From assembly GCF_001720395.1 (NCBI RefSeq), contig NZ_MDTU01000001.1, positions 1,860,858 through 1,924,857 of the forward strand: a stretch of 64,000 bases of DNA, in the 5' to 3' direction. Origin of the DNA: Piscirickettsia litoralis. Lineage in GTDB: Bacteria; Pseudomonadota; Gammaproteobacteria; Piscirickettsiales; Piscirickettsiaceae. A program made the position numbers and the translations under genes. The notes below the pieces were generated by a model. The model saw only the letters and a list, made by a program, of their open reading frames with translations. It did not search any database and was not told the DNA's origin. Below are positions 17,997 through 27,224 of the stretch, one piece after another (positions within the stretch are counted from its first letter, which is position 1; every line of letters begins with the position of its first letter).

Positions 17997-19140
17997 TCGA
18001 TTTTTATTGCTAGCTAAATGGCTGTTGAAAGTAACCCTGATTATTATAACAGTAATCTGCCCTAGTTATTCTTTTGCGGCTATTAAATCTAGCCCAAGTA
18101 TTGAAGATAAAATAGGGCAACTTTTTATTGTTGGTTTTGATGGTTTAGAAGTTGATAAGGACTCGGCTATTATAAAACTGATTGAAAGATTTAATATCTC
18201 AGGTGTTTATCTTGTTGATATTGATGGTGAAGGCTATGCTCGTAATATCAGCTCTCCTGAGCAGCTAAAGCAACTTATTTCATCATTAAAAAATTATGCA
18301 AAAACTAAAAGAAATCAAAAATTATTTGTTGCTATTGAGCAAGAAGGTGGAGCAATGAATAGTTTGCATAAATCTTTGGGTTTTAATGTTGGTAAAAACT
18401 TAAGTCAGCAAAGATTAGGTTTTAAAGAAGAGCCATTATTGATTTATAAACAAGCTTTGCATCAAGGAAAAATGTTAAGTCATTATGGAATTAATATTAA
18501 TTTTGCTCCTGTTTTAGCTTTAAGTGTCAATCGTAATAGTCCTGTGATTGCCCGCTATGAGCGCTCTTATAATTTTTATGCAAAACTTGTGGCTGAAGAT
18601 GCAGCGGCAGCAGTTAGGGGCTACCAAGATGCCGAAATTAATTGCACATTCAAATACTTCCCGGGTTTAGGTAGCGCAGAATATACGCCAGGAGTTAATA
18701 TACCTGATATTTCCAGAACATGGAGTGATAAAGAGTTAACACCTTATAAATTATTAATTAATTCAGGGCAGTTTTGCCCATTGGTGATGGTTTCTCATGT
18801 TATTAATCGTAAGCTCGATGCAACAGGAGTACCAGCGACGCTTTCTAAGAAAGTGATTAATATTTTGCGTGATGAACTACAGTTTAGAGGAACGATCATT
18901 TCAGATGATATGACGCGACGAGATATTTTATTATATGCAAAAGGAGGGGAAGCTGCGGCTCGCGCTTTAATTGCGGGTAATAACCTATTGCTTTACGTTG
19001 GTCACCCTCCTAAGCAATTGCTGACATTGATTCCAGAAGTGATTTACTACTTGGCAGCGGAAGCGAAAAAAAATCCAGTACTATTATCAGCTATTAACGC
19101 TTCATACCTTCGTATTCAGAGGATGAAAGAAGCTTTATAG
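17971..19140 (+). CDS. Divergent GH3 (NagZ-like) protein lacking the catalytic dyad
   Basis: A GH3-fold protein related to beta-N-acetylglucosaminidase NagZ, of about 389 residues. The hydrophobic N-terminus (LKVTLIIITVICPSYSFA) suggests export, unlike cytoplasmic NagZ. The fold markers are present: GQLFIVGFDG, VAIEQEGG and the nucleophile motif IISDDM. NagZ's KHFPGHG loop reads KYFPGLGSAEYTPGV, however, and the Asp-Ser-His acid/base dyad is absent. Enzyme activity is therefore doubtful. No ATG is available before residue 100; TTG at 17971, after AAAGG, is the best start, and TTG at 18007 is an alternative. It overlaps the end of ctp, so it belongs to the envelope operon. Confidence 0.75.
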   Translation: MLTLKSIYDRFLLLAKWLLKVTLIIITVICPSYSFAAIKSSPSIEDKIGQLFIVGFDGLEVDKDSAIIKLIERFNISGVYLVDIDGEGYARNISSPEQLKQLISSLKNYAKTKRNQKLFVAIEQEGGAMNSLHKSLGFNVGKNLSQQRLGFKEEPLLIYKQALHQGKMLSHYGININFAPVLALSVNRNSPVIARYERSYNFYAKLVAEDAAAAVRGYQDAEINCTFKYFPGLGSAEYTPGVNIPDISRTWSDKELTPYKLLINSGQFCPLVMVSHVINRKLDATGVPATLSKKVINILRDELQFRGTIISDDMTRRDILLYAKGGEAAARALIAGNNLLLYVGHPPKQLLTLIPEVIYYLAAEAKKNPVLLSAINASYLRIQRMKEAL

Positions 19141-19190
19141 TAATAATAAAGCGTGTAGAATAAAGAGTTTTTAAGTGAGTAAATAGTAAA

Positions 19191-19916
19191 GTGAGAGTGA
19201 TACGCTTATATACAACAAGAAAGCTAGTCGTCGATGAGAGTATCGACCTTGATGAAAAGCCCGCTCACCATGCCGTAAATGTGCTGCGAATGAAAGAAGC
19301 TGATGAGGTCACTTTATTTAATGGTGATGGTTTAGAATATTCGGGGGTTATTCAAGCTTTATCAAAAAAATCAGTGGCTGTTAAGGTTACCAGTTATCAG
19401 CCCGTTAATAATGAATCACCTTTATCTGTACATTTAGGCCAGGTGATCTCTCGTGGTGACAAGATGGATCTAACCATTCAAAAAGCCGTCGAGCTTGGTG
19501 TAACTCAAATTACCCCACTATTTTCTGAACGTTGTGGTGTACAGCTGTCAGGAAAACGTTTGGAGAAAAAACACCAGCATTGGCAACAAATAGTCATTAG
19601 TGCCTGTGAGCAGTCAGGTCGAGCTCGTATTCCACTTGTGCGTCAGCCAGTTGCCTTAAAAGATTGGATAAATACTGATTTAGGTGTCCATCGGGTGATT
19701 TTACATCCTCATTTGGATCGTCGTTTAAATATGACTGAAAGCGTCGATGCACTCACATTACTAGTTGGCTCCGAAGGTGGTTTTAGTGAAGAAGAAGTAA
19801 AAATGGCAGACCAGCAGGGTTTCAATGGTTTTAAGCTCGGTCCGCGTATTTTGCGTACAGAAACAGCGGCATTAACAGCCTTAGCGATACTACAAAACCG
19901 GTTTGGAGATTTGTGA
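19191..19916 (+). CDS. rsmE: 16S rRNA (uracil-1498-N3)-methyltransferase
   Basis: A 241-residue SPOUT methyltransferase that modifies U1498 of 16S rRNA. It has an N-terminal PUA-like part (RVIRLYTTRKL...HAVNVLRMKEADEVTLFNGDG) and the C-terminal knot motifs LLVGSEGGFSEEE and LGPRILRTETAALTAL. GTG start with TAAGTGAG-type context. It is 50 bases downstream of the GH3 gene and may be transcribed with it. Confidence 0.94.
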   Translation: MRVIRLYTTRKLVVDESIDLDEKPAHHAVNVLRMKEADEVTLFNGDGLEYSGVIQALSKKSVAVKVTSYQPVNNESPLSVHLGQVISRGDKMDLTIQKAVELGVTQITPLFSERCGVQLSGKRLEKKHQHWQQIVISACEQSGRARIPLVRQPVALKDWINTDLGVHRVILHPHLDRRLNMTESVDALTLLVGSEGGFSEEEVKMADQQGFNGFKLGPRILRTETAALTALAILQNRFGDL

Positions 19917-20012
19917 GGGGTGAAAGAAAGTTATTGTAAAGAACATATAATTCATTTAGAAGTGATGAAGGGGAATGTTTTTCATTAATATGTATAATAT
20001 TCTTTAAAAGAA

Positions 20013-20030
20013 GTTGTTGTTGTTGTTGTT
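20013..20030 (+). repeat. (GTT)6 trinucleotide repeat
   Basis: Six perfect GTT units lie in the gap before the 118-residue gene, between a TATAAT-like box (19993-19998) and its Shine-Dalgarno. A change in copy number would alter leader length but not a reading frame. Confidence 0.85.
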
Positions 20031-20071
20031 GTGTTATTATCGGCCACGATAATAATAAACTAGGAAAGGTC

Positions 20072-20428
20072 ATGTTAGGATCACTAAAAAAGAAAGCACA
20101 ACAAAAAGCAATGGAAAAATTCGAGGCGACAATTAAACCTCAAATCCAAGATAAGTTAGATGTATTTACAAGTCTAAAGCCCGCAGATGTTGTGGGTGAT
20201 GAAAAGTATCAATCAATTGTTATTAAGCCAATTTGGGTGAGTATTTCTGCAGCGTCATCAGGTGCGATCACTGCGGCATCTAAATTTATTGATGTTGAAG
20301 GTAAGTTTAATAAAGCATTTTTTCATGTGCGTGATGAATTAATTACAGTAGAAGATGAAACAGTAAAATTAGATCCAGACTTTAAAGAAAAAGCATTGCC
20401 AACCTTTATTACGGCGATTAAACAGTGA
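20072..20428 (+). CDS. Conserved-looking protein of unknown function
   Basis: A 118-residue protein with no signal peptide. The N-terminal 35 residues are a charged amphipathic helix (LKKKAQQKAMEKFEATIKPQ). A small mixed region follows, with IVIKPIWVSISAASSGAITAA and a hydrophilic end. I do not recognise a family. ATG has GGAAAGG upstream at good spacing, so translation is likely. It stands alone between rsmE and the convergent gshB. Confidence 0.65.
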   Translation: MLGSLKKKAQQKAMEKFEATIKPQIQDKLDVFTSLKPADVVGDEKYQSIVIKPIWVSISAASSGAITAASKFIDVEGKFNKAFFHVRDELITVEDETVKLDPDFKEKALPTFITAIKQ

Positions 20429-20436
20429 TATTAATG

Positions 20437-20457
20437 AGGTAGGCTTTCAACCTACCT
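20437..20457. terminator. Hairpin between convergent genes
   Basis: A seven-base stem AGGTAGG/CCTACCT with a seven-base loop sits between the 118-residue gene and gshB and overlaps the gshB stop. No real T-run follows on either strand, so termination is possible but not certain. Confidence 0.4.
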
Positions 20458-21444
20458 TATAAAAATTAAAGTTATTTTTATTTGCTTAATTTTAAAATTA
20501 ATCTTAGTTTCAATCACATCAAAGAGTGCGCTTAGAATATTATCATTATATTGAGCATCAAGCTGGCGGACACAGGTTGGGCTGGTGACATTAATCTCGG
20601 TTAAATAATCGCCGATAATATCTAAACCTGCGAATAGTACCCCTTTTTCTTTAAGCATAGGGGCAATTGTATTAGCTATTTCTAAATCGCGTTCGCTTAA
20701 GGCTTGACCAATACCGGTGCCACCAGCGGCGAGATTAGCACGGCTTTTATCATCTTTCGGAATACGAGCAAGAGCATATGGGTAAGGGGTGCCATTAATA
20801 ATTAAAATGCGTTTATCACCTTGAGTTACTTCAGGAATAAATTTTTGGATCATTAATGTTGTGCTTTGATTTTTGCTGATTGTATCTAAAATGACTTCAA
20901 GGTTAGGATCGCCATTTTTAACTCTAAAAATAGATTCACCACCCATTAAATTTAATGGCTTAATAACGACCTCGTTATGTTGATTAGAAAAATTAATAAT
21001 TTTCTGTTTATTTTTTGTGATTAATGTTGGTGCACAAAATTGCGCATATTGACTGATAGTGAACTTTTCATTCAAATCACGCAAGCTCTGTGGTTTGTTT
21101 ACAATAAGAACATTTTGGTTTTCTAATTGTTCAAGCATATAGGTCGTATAAATATATTCTAAATCAAAAGGAGGGTCTTTGCGCATTAAAATAACATTAA
21201 GTGTACTTAAGTCCCGCGTTTGTTTTGATTCTAGGTGATAAAAATCTTGAGCCTGGTCTTTTACAGTGACTTGTTGGCAATATGCATAGATTTTCCCGTT
21301 ATCGCTGTAAAGATCATGTTGTTGAATATAGAAAATTTCATAACCTCGGCGCGCAGCTTCTAGCATCATCGCAAAACCGGTGTCTTTTTCAGGAATGACC
21401 TGGTTGATATCATCCATGATAATGCCTAGTTTAGGTTTAGTCAT
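20452..21444 (-). CDS. gshB: Glutathione synthetase
   Basis: Joins gamma-glutamylcysteine and glycine with ATP, the last step of glutathione synthesis. It has the ATP-grasp fold with MDDINQVIPEKDTGFAMMLEAARRG, MRKDPPFDLEYIYTTYML, VIKPLNLMGGESIFR, GDKRILIINGTPYPYALARIP and the glycine-rich AAGGTGIGQALSERD, then GLDIIGDYLTEINVTSPTC. At 330 residues it is slightly longer than usual because of a lysine/isoleucine-rich tail (FKIKQIKITLIFIR). It is the last gene of a likely rdgB-hemW-gshB unit. Confidence 0.95.
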   Translation of the reverse strand: MTKPKLGIIMDDINQVIPEKDTGFAMMLEAARRGYEIFYIQQHDLYSDNGKIYAYCQQVTVKDQAQDFYHLESKQTRDLSTLNVILMRKDPPFDLEYIYTTYMLEQLENQNVLIVNKPQSLRDLNEKFTISQYAQFCAPTLITKNKQKIINFSNQHNEVVIKPLNLMGGESIFRVKNGDPNLEVILDTISKNQSTTLMIQKFIPEVTQGDKRILIINGTPYPYALARIPKDDKSRANLAAGGTGIGQALSERDLEIANTIAPMLKEKGVLFAGLDIIGDYLTEINVTSPTCVRQLDAQYNDNILSALFDVIETKINFKIKQIKITLIFIR

Positions 21445-21491
21445 TTGAGTTGAGTCTCCCTATTATATGGATATTAATAAATTCTTCACTA

Positions 21492-22658
21492 TTAGATAAA
21501 TTTTTCAAGTAGGCTGTTTAAGAATTGCATGCCTTTAAAACTGGTGCAGATTCGATCTGAGTGATCGCTTAACAAGCCTTGTTGCTGTAGTTGGGTAAGA
21601 ATATTGTCGATGCTATTTAGTGACAAGCCTGTGCGCTCAGTAAAATATTCTTTAGGCACACCTTTGGTTAAGCGTAAGGCATTCATCATAAATTCAAATG
21701 GTAGATCTTTAGGTGCTATGATTTGTGAGCCTGCCAATAGGTTTTGCTTTGGGTCGAGATAAGCTTTTGGATGTTTTAATTTCCAGCGTCTGGCAATGGA
21801 GTTTTGTTTAATCGAAGTGATTTTGCCGTGTGCACCAGCACCGATACCGATATAATCACCAAATTGCCAATAATTGCTATTATGTTTGGTTTGGTGGTTA
21901 TCTTGGCTATAGGCCGAGATTTCATATTGATTTAAACCGTGATTTTCTAATAGCTGTTGGCCGGTGAGTTGCATTTGCCAAATTGCCTCGTCAGTGGGTA
22001 ATTGAGGAGGCTTAGCATGAAATAAGGTATTGGGTTCTAATGTTAATTGATACCAAGATAAATGAGGTGGCTTTAAGTCAATCGCTTGCTTTAAATCAGC
22101 CAAAGCTTCGTTTTCACTTTGTTTGGGTAAGCCATACATAATATCGATATTAAAGCTGTTAAAGCCAGATTGATGGGCAATTTCTATGGCTTTAAAGGCT
22201 TCTTGGCTATCATGGACACGACCGAGACTGGTTAATTTATGGTTGTTAAAACTTTGAATGCCGATGGATAAACGGTTAACTCCAGCCTGTTTATAATCGA
22301 TAAAACGTTGGTACTCAAAGGTGCTCGGATTCGCTTCTAGAGTAATTTCTATATTCCCTTTAAACGGGATTAATTCTTGTATTTGATTTAATAAATTATC
22401 GATAGAACTGGGTGAAAATAAACTAGGGGTGCCGCCACCGATAAAAATACTGTTTAAAGCACGTGTGTTTTCTTTATCTTTCTTTGCTATATTTTCTAGC
22501 TCTAGTTTTAAATCTGTAATTAAGCGCTTAATATAACTTTCTTCAGGCAAATCATCTTCACGTTTAGGGTGTGAGTTAAAGTCACAGTAAGGACATTTTT
22601 TGATGCACCAAGGAATATGAATATAGAGTGAAAGTGGCGGTAGTGTGGTAATTTGCAT
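21492..22658 (-). CDS. hemW: Radical SAM heme chaperone HemW
   Basis: A 388-residue HemW-type radical SAM protein (formerly called oxygen-independent coproporphyrinogen oxidase-like). The 4Fe-4S ligands are Cys18, Cys22 and Cys25 in WCIKKCPYCDF. Further marks are FIGGGTPSLF and VNRLSIGIQSF, and a C-terminal HemN-type domain with DLPFEFMMNALRLTKGV. HemW inserts heme into target enzymes rather than making porphyrin. Its ATG overlaps the rdgB stop by one base (TAATG). Confidence 0.93.
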   Translation of the reverse strand: MQITTLPPLSLYIHIPWCIKKCPYCDFNSHPKREDDLPEESYIKRLITDLKLELENIAKKDKENTRALNSIFIGGGTPSLFSPSSIDNLLNQIQELIPFKGNIEITLEANPSTFEYQRFIDYKQAGVNRLSIGIQSFNNHKLTSLGRVHDSQEAFKAIEIAHQSGFNSFNIDIMYGLPKQSENEALADLKQAIDLKPPHLSWYQLTLEPNTLFHAKPPQLPTDEAIWQMQLTGQQLLENHGLNQYEISAYSQDNHQTKHNSNYWQFGDYIGIGAGAHGKITSIKQNSIARRWKLKHPKAYLDPKQNLLAGSQIIAPKDLPFEFMMNALRLTKGVPKEYFTERTGLSLNSIDNILTQLQQQGLLSDHSDRICTSFKGMQFLNSLLEKFI

Positions 22659-23251
22659 TAGCGATACTTTTTCTTTAATGCATCGACTAAATCAGCGAGT
22701 GCATGGCCGCGGTGGCTGATTGTTTGTTTAACATCAGCAGGAAGTTCAGCAGCGCTACACTGATGAGTCGGTACCCAAAAAATAGGATCATAACCAAAAC
22801 CACCGCTGCCTTGGCATTTGTTCAGTATTTCACCGTGCCAACGGCCGTGACAGACAATCGGGCAAGGATCGTTAGTATGTTGCATATAGACCATGACACT
22901 ATGAAACTCGGCTTGGCGATTCGTTTCACCTGTAAGCTCGTTTAATACTTTATCGATATTAGCCTGATCAGAACGTTTTGCGCCGGCATAGCGGGCGCTA
23001 ATGATGCCTGGTGCGCCATTGAGTGCGGCGATAGCAAGGCCTGAATCATCAGCAATTGCAGGGAGGCCGGTGTGCTGGCAGGCATGACGCGCTTTAATCA
23101 AGGCATTTTCGACAAAAGTTGCGGCATCTTCAATCGCATCGGTGAGATCAAATTGGCTTTGTGGAATGATTTGTAAAGGTAAATCTTTTAATAACGGCTC
23201 AATCTCACGGATTTTACCCAAATTGCTCGAGGCGAGAACCACTTGTTGCAT
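22658..23251 (-). CDS. rdgB: dITP/XTP pyrophosphatase
   Basis: A 197-residue Ham1-family house-cleaning enzyme that hydrolyses non-canonical purine triphosphates to monophosphates. Motifs: VLASSNLGKIREIEPLL, FVENALIKARHAC, LPAIADDSGLAI, GAPGIISARYAG, and SGGFGYDPIFWVP with SHRGHAL. The ATG at 23251 has GGAG six bases upstream and is preferred to the GTG two codons earlier. First gene of the minus-strand unit; divergent from purE. Confidence 0.94.
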   Translation of the reverse strand: MQQVVLASSNLGKIREIEPLLKDLPLQIIPQSQFDLTDAIEDAATFVENALIKARHACQHTGLPAIADDSGLAIAALNGAPGIISARYAGAKRSDQANIDKVLNELTGETNRQAEFHSVMVYMQHTNDPCPIVCHGRWHGEILNKCQGSGGFGYDPIFWVPTHQCSAAELPADVKQTISHRGHALADLVDALKKKYR

Positions 23252-23332
23252 GATCACTCCAATGTCTTTATAAACTATGAAGTGTACTGCAATTACTGGG
23301 CTAGCAGCAACTATTCGCCATTGCTTTAATCT

Positions 23333-23360
23333 TTGAGTGTCGTTGGTTTTCCTGTATGAT
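23333..23360 (+). promoter_or_regulatory. Putative promoter of purEK
   Basis: TTGAGT at 23333-23338 and TATGAT at 23355-23360 are separated by 16 bases, about 50 bases before the purE start. No PurR-type operator was recognised between them and the gene. Confidence 0.5.
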
Positions 23361-23410
23361 GAGGCTGCTCATTAGTCAATGCAATTTTTGATGAAATCAG
23401 GGGTATGATT

Positions 23411-23917
23411 ATGAATGAATCTCAAGCGTTAGTGGGTGTTATTATGGGGTCCAGCAGTGACTGGGAAACCATGCAACATACGGTGCAGATGTTGCAACAG
23501 CTCGGTGTCCCACATGAATATCGTATCGTCTCAGCACACCGCACTCCTGATCTACTTTTTGAGTATGCTAAAACGGCAAAAGAGCGTGGTTTGCAAGTTA
23601 TTATCGCTGGTGCTGGCGGTGCAGCTCACTTGCCGGGTATGGTTGCAGCGAAGACGTCTTTGCCCGTGTTAGGTGTACCTGTACAGTCTAAAGCACTTAA
23701 CGGTATGGATTCGTTATTATCGATTGCGCAGATGCCAGGGGGGGTTCCAGTGGGCACTTTGGCGATTGGAAAAGCCGGAGCAACCAATGCAGCCTTACTC
23801 GCTGCGAGTATACTTGCGAATCATGATGAGAAAATAGATCAAGCACTCACTGGCTTTCGTGAGCATCAGACGACTAAAGTATTAGCAGATTCGTTACCCG
23901 CAGGAGAGTCGTTGTGA
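23411..23917 (+). CDS. purE: 5-(carboxyamino)imidazole ribonucleotide mutase
   Basis: Moves the carboxyl group of N5-CAIR to give CAIR in purine synthesis, using the product of PurK. About 168 residues with the class I PurE marks [49 protein letters not shown] and the C-terminal [25 protein letters not shown] at 23411 is seven bases after AGGGG; the ATG at 23405 is too close to that site. The stop overlaps purK's GTG (GTGA). Confidence 0.95.
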   Translation: MNESQALVGVIMGSSSDWETMQHTVQMLQQLGVPHEYRIVSAHRTPDLLFEYAKTAKERGLQVIIAGAGGAAHLPGMVAAKTSLPVLGVPVQSKALNGMDSLLSIAQMPGGVPVGTLAIGKAGATNAALLAASILANHDEKIDQALTGFREHQTTKVLADSLPAGESL

Positions 23918-24999
23918 AGACGTTAGGGGTGCTTGGGGGTGGACAATTAGCTCGAATGATGGCCTTAGCCGGCTATCCTTTAGGGATAAAAGTGATCGCT
24001 TATGAGCCAACGGATGCAAACTCTGCCAGCGATGTGACCGAGGTGATGCGCGGACGCTTTGATGATGAGGTGAAGCTAAAAGAGTTTGCTCAAAGTGTCG
24101 ATGTTGTCACGATAGAGACTGAAAATATTCCCGTTGATACGGCACGTTATGTTTCACAGTTTGCAAAATTTTGCCCATCATTGCAGGCGCTAGAAATTGC
24201 TCAAGATCGCTTATTAGAAAAGCAATATTTAAATAAACTCAATATTAAAACCACTGAATTTATGGATATTACCAGTGAAAGCGATTTAAGCGTGGGTGTA
24301 GAAAAGTTAGGTTTACCTTGCGTTTTAAAAACACGTCGCTTTGGCTATGATGGTAAGGGCCAATACTGGTTACGTCATCAAGAGGATATTGCTAAGGCTT
24401 GGCAACAGCTCGGTGGCCAACCTTTGATTTTAGAAGCTGCTATTGATTTTGATTTTGAGATTTCTGTGATTGGTGTCAGAGATGCTCAGGGCAATATCAA
24501 AGTGTATCCGATTACAGAGAATGAACATCGTGATGGTGTGCTGCATATTTCTAAAGTGCTTGATAATCAGAATTTACAGCAACAAGCAAGTGATCATATT
24601 CAATCATTAATGAGCCATTTAAATTATGTGGGCGTTTTAACGGTTGAGTTATTTTCGATGCGAGGTGAGCTAATTGCCAATGAGATTGCGCCTCGAGTTC
24701 ATAATTCGGGCCATTGGACAATAGATGGGGCTGTTACTTCTCAATTTGAAAATCATTTACGTGCGGTTTTAGGATTGTCTTTAGGAGATGTTGGTTGTCG
24801 AGGCCATGCGGCGATGATGAATTGCTTGGGTGCAATGCCAAAGCTCGATACCGTGTTAGCGGCATCTAGTCAGGCGCGTTATCATTGTTACGGTAAGTCT
24901 GCACGCGCTGGGCGTAAGGTCGGCCATATTAATCTATGTGTAGACTCTGCAACCACACTCTCAGAACAATTACAGCGTTTAGAGGCTACTACTTTTTAA
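23914..24999 (+). CDS. purK: 5-(carboxyamino)imidazole ribonucleotide synthase
   Basis: ATP-grasp enzyme that carboxylates AIR with bicarbonate to N5-CAIR for PurE. 361 residues: [96 protein letters not shown] start with AGGAG eight bases ahead, overlapping purE by four bases. The transcript ends at a good terminator just after the gene. Confidence 0.95.
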   Translation: MKTLGVLGGGQLARMMALAGYPLGIKVIAYEPTDANSASDVTEVMRGRFDDEVKLKEFAQSVDVVTIETENIPVDTARYVSQFAKFCPSLQALEIAQDRLLEKQYLNKLNIKTTEFMDITSESDLSVGVEKLGLPCVLKTRRFGYDGKGQYWLRHQEDIAKAWQQLGGQPLILEAAIDFDFEISVIGVRDAQGNIKVYPITENEHRDGVLHISKVLDNQNLQQQASDHIQSLMSHLNYVGVLTVELFSMRGELIANEIAPRVHNSGHWTIDGAVTSQFENHLRAVLGLSLGDVGCRGHAAMMNCLGAMPKLDTVLAASSQARYHCYGKSARAGRKVGHINLCVDSATTLSEQLQRLEATTF

Positions 25000-25028
25000 T
25001 TTATCCTTTAGGATTTATCTTAAATTAG

Positions 25029-25058
25029 GCGGTTTTTTGTGAAAACCGCTTGTTTTAT
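25029..25058 (+). terminator. Rho-independent terminator of purEK
   Basis: The stem GCGGTTTT/AAAACCGC with loop TTGTG is followed by TTGTTTTATT. This cleanly separates purK from the coiled-coil gene. Confidence 0.8.
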
Positions 25059-25142
25059 TGGCGATTTTTATTTCTTAGTCTTAGTATTAAATTAGAGTCA
25101 AAATGATTTGTGATTTGGCGGGCAGATTACAGGGGAGTTAGC

Positions 25143-26385
25143 ATGGACGCTACAGTAGCCAAGGAAAATGAGTGTGAGCCGGTGGACTGGCTGGGTATAG
25201 AGACTTTTTTCGCGCAAAGGAGGCCGTAGTAAAGCGTCGGTGATTGACTGCTTAAAAAGTGTTGAGCTGCATGCTGAACAAGGGCAAATTTTGCTTGGAG
25301 AGGTCGCCTTATTACCATTGCTCGAAAACTGCCTTGAAGGGGCTAAGGACCGGTTGGGGCGTAAGCTCAGTCAGTCCGCTTTGGTATTATTGCGTGGCAA
25401 GGCTATTTACCCTCGCGAAAGCATTGATACTGAGCATTTTAATGTTAAAGCCTGGTCTGAACAGAGCCTGAATTTTTTACAGCGTGAGTATCAAGATAAT
25501 TTGCGCTTAGTGTTACTTGTTGAAGAAACACTTTATTTTTATGCTTTTCCTGGCTGTGATGAGAACAATAGCTTTAGCCTTGCAGACTGCCATCGTGGTT
25601 TGCAGGCTCAAGAGATTGTCGATCGCTCCTTATCAGATTACCGGAAGCAGCAGCGCTACTTAATGCGTGCAGCGATGAATGAATTAAACGAAGAGTATGC
25701 CAAAGAAGTATTATCTTCATATAGCATTGTGCAAGAGGAAGTGAGTGATGCTCCTTATGGTTTAGTCTATACGCGACAAAGTCTAATGGAGCAGGTGAGC
25801 CAGTTGGAAGGGCGTTTACAGAAGCTTGATGATGAACAGCGAGTGCTAACCAGTGCTTTGGCCGTGGTCTGTGTGGATGTAAAACGCTATCAAAATACAT
25901 TACTTGCCTACGAGCACCTACTGGAGCAAAAAAGAAAAATTGAAGGTGAAGTGCAAATTGTCAGTAATCGCGTTAAAAGTATTACCAAAGAAGATCGTTC
26001 AATTTGGGGCTCTTTAAGTTACTTTTTAGCTGTTTTAGCGGGTAACTCTCATTCTATTAAAGAAGAGCGTAGTTTGTTGGCTGAGTTGTTCCGTGAATTG
26101 AATGCTGTGGATGAAACGATTCATAATAGTCAAGAACAGCTTAAGCAAATGTTGCATGATAAGCATGATGCGATTGTTTGGGCGCGTGCCCAGAAAGATC
26201 TTGATAAGGACGTTGAGCTTGAAGATGTGTATAATCGCTTTAGGTGCCTACAGTACTACCAGGCGAAGCTCAAGCGTGATGAGCGCCAGTGTCAGCAACG
26301 TGCCAATCAGTTGCAGCGTGCTTTACAGGTGTTGAGCCAGCAAATTAAGCAAGACGAATCAAGTGATCTAGGAGAAGTGGGATGA
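25143..26385 (+). pseudogene. Unrecognised coiled-coil protein, frame broken near the start
   Basis: I do not recognise this family. ATG at 25143, after AGGGGAG, reads MDATVAKENECEPVDWLGIETF and then hits a stop at 25227. One T fewer in the T6 run at 25205-25210 continues as SRKGGRSKASVIDCLKSVEL into a long frame, giving 413 residues. The protein is soluble, with an N-terminal alpha/beta-looking part (to about residue 160). A long coiled-coil segment rich in E, Q, L and R follows (about 200-400), including EQVSQLEGRLQKLDDEQRVL. As given, only an internal GTG (25240) could start the rest. The last codons overlap the aroE ATG by four bases, so the two are coupled. Confidence 0.6.
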
Positions 26386-27224
26386 AGAAATTTGCCGTTG
26401 TTGGCAACCCTATTAAACACAGTTTGTCACCCTTTATTCACGAAGGCTTTCGTGAACAGATCCAGGGTGAATATAGTTACGATAAAATTCTCTCACCACT
26501 CGATCAGTTTGAAGCTACTATTAAACATTTTTTTGAACAAGGGGGCAGTGGTCTTAATGTGACACTGCCTTTTAAAGAGGAAGCTTATCGGCTCTGTGAG
26601 CACTTAACGATGGGTGCTAAAACGGCAAAAGCGGTCAATACGTTGGCCATGAAAGATGGTAAGCTCTGGGGTCATAATAGCGACGGTATTGGCTTAGTTC
26701 GCGACTTAACGGTTAATTTAGGTTTGATGATTCTAAGCTCGCGTATTTTAGTTTTGGGGGCAGGGGGAGCTGTGCGTGGCATCCTCGGCCCATTAACGGT
26801 GATGGCACCTAAAGAAATTGTCATCTGCAATCGAACCATTAGCAAGGCCGAGCAGCTCGTTAAAGAGTTCCAAGTGACTGAAAATATTTTCAAAGCAGCG
26901 GCAGTGAGTGAGCTGGCGGATTTGGGGGAATTTGATTTAATTATTCACGCGACTTCAGCTGAATTATCGGGCGGTCAGTTGGATTTGCCGACGAGTTTAA
27001 TTGGCCCTCAAACTGCTTGTTATGACTTATTTTATAATCAGCAACAAACGACTTTCGTTGCATGGGCACAGCGTGCTGGTGTTAAAAAAGCAGTTGATGG
27101 CTTGGGGATGCTGATTGAGCAAGCCGCTGAGTCTGCAAGTTTTTGGCATAATTGTGACATTAGCGCAAAAGCGGTGATTAATACCGCACATAACGAACGT
27201 GAGTTATTTTTTGCGGGCAAGTAG
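26382..27224 (+). CDS. aroE: Shikimate dehydrogenase (NADP+)
   Basis: Reduces 3-dehydroshikimate to shikimate in chorismate synthesis. 280 residues: the substrate site NPIKHSLSPFIHEGF, catalytic Lys in NVTLPFKEEAY, NSDGIGLVRDL with the catalytic Asp, and the nucleotide site VLGAGGAVRGILGPL with NRT further on. Start ATGA overlaps the upstream stop. Its 3' end overlaps the 3' end of the opposing binding-protein gene by 21 bases. Confidence 0.94.
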   Translation: MKKFAVVGNPIKHSLSPFIHEGFREQIQGEYSYDKILSPLDQFEATIKHFFEQGGSGLNVTLPFKEEAYRLCEHLTMGAKTAKAVNTLAMKDGKLWGHNSDGIGLVRDLTVNLGLMILSSRILVLGAGGAVRGILGPLTVMAPKEIVICNRTISKAEQLVKEFQVTENIFKAAAVSELADLGEFDLIIHATSAELSGGQLDLPTSLIGPQTACYDLFYNQQQTTFVAWAQRAGVKKAVDGLGMLIEQAAESASFWHNCDISAKAVINTAHNERELFFAGK

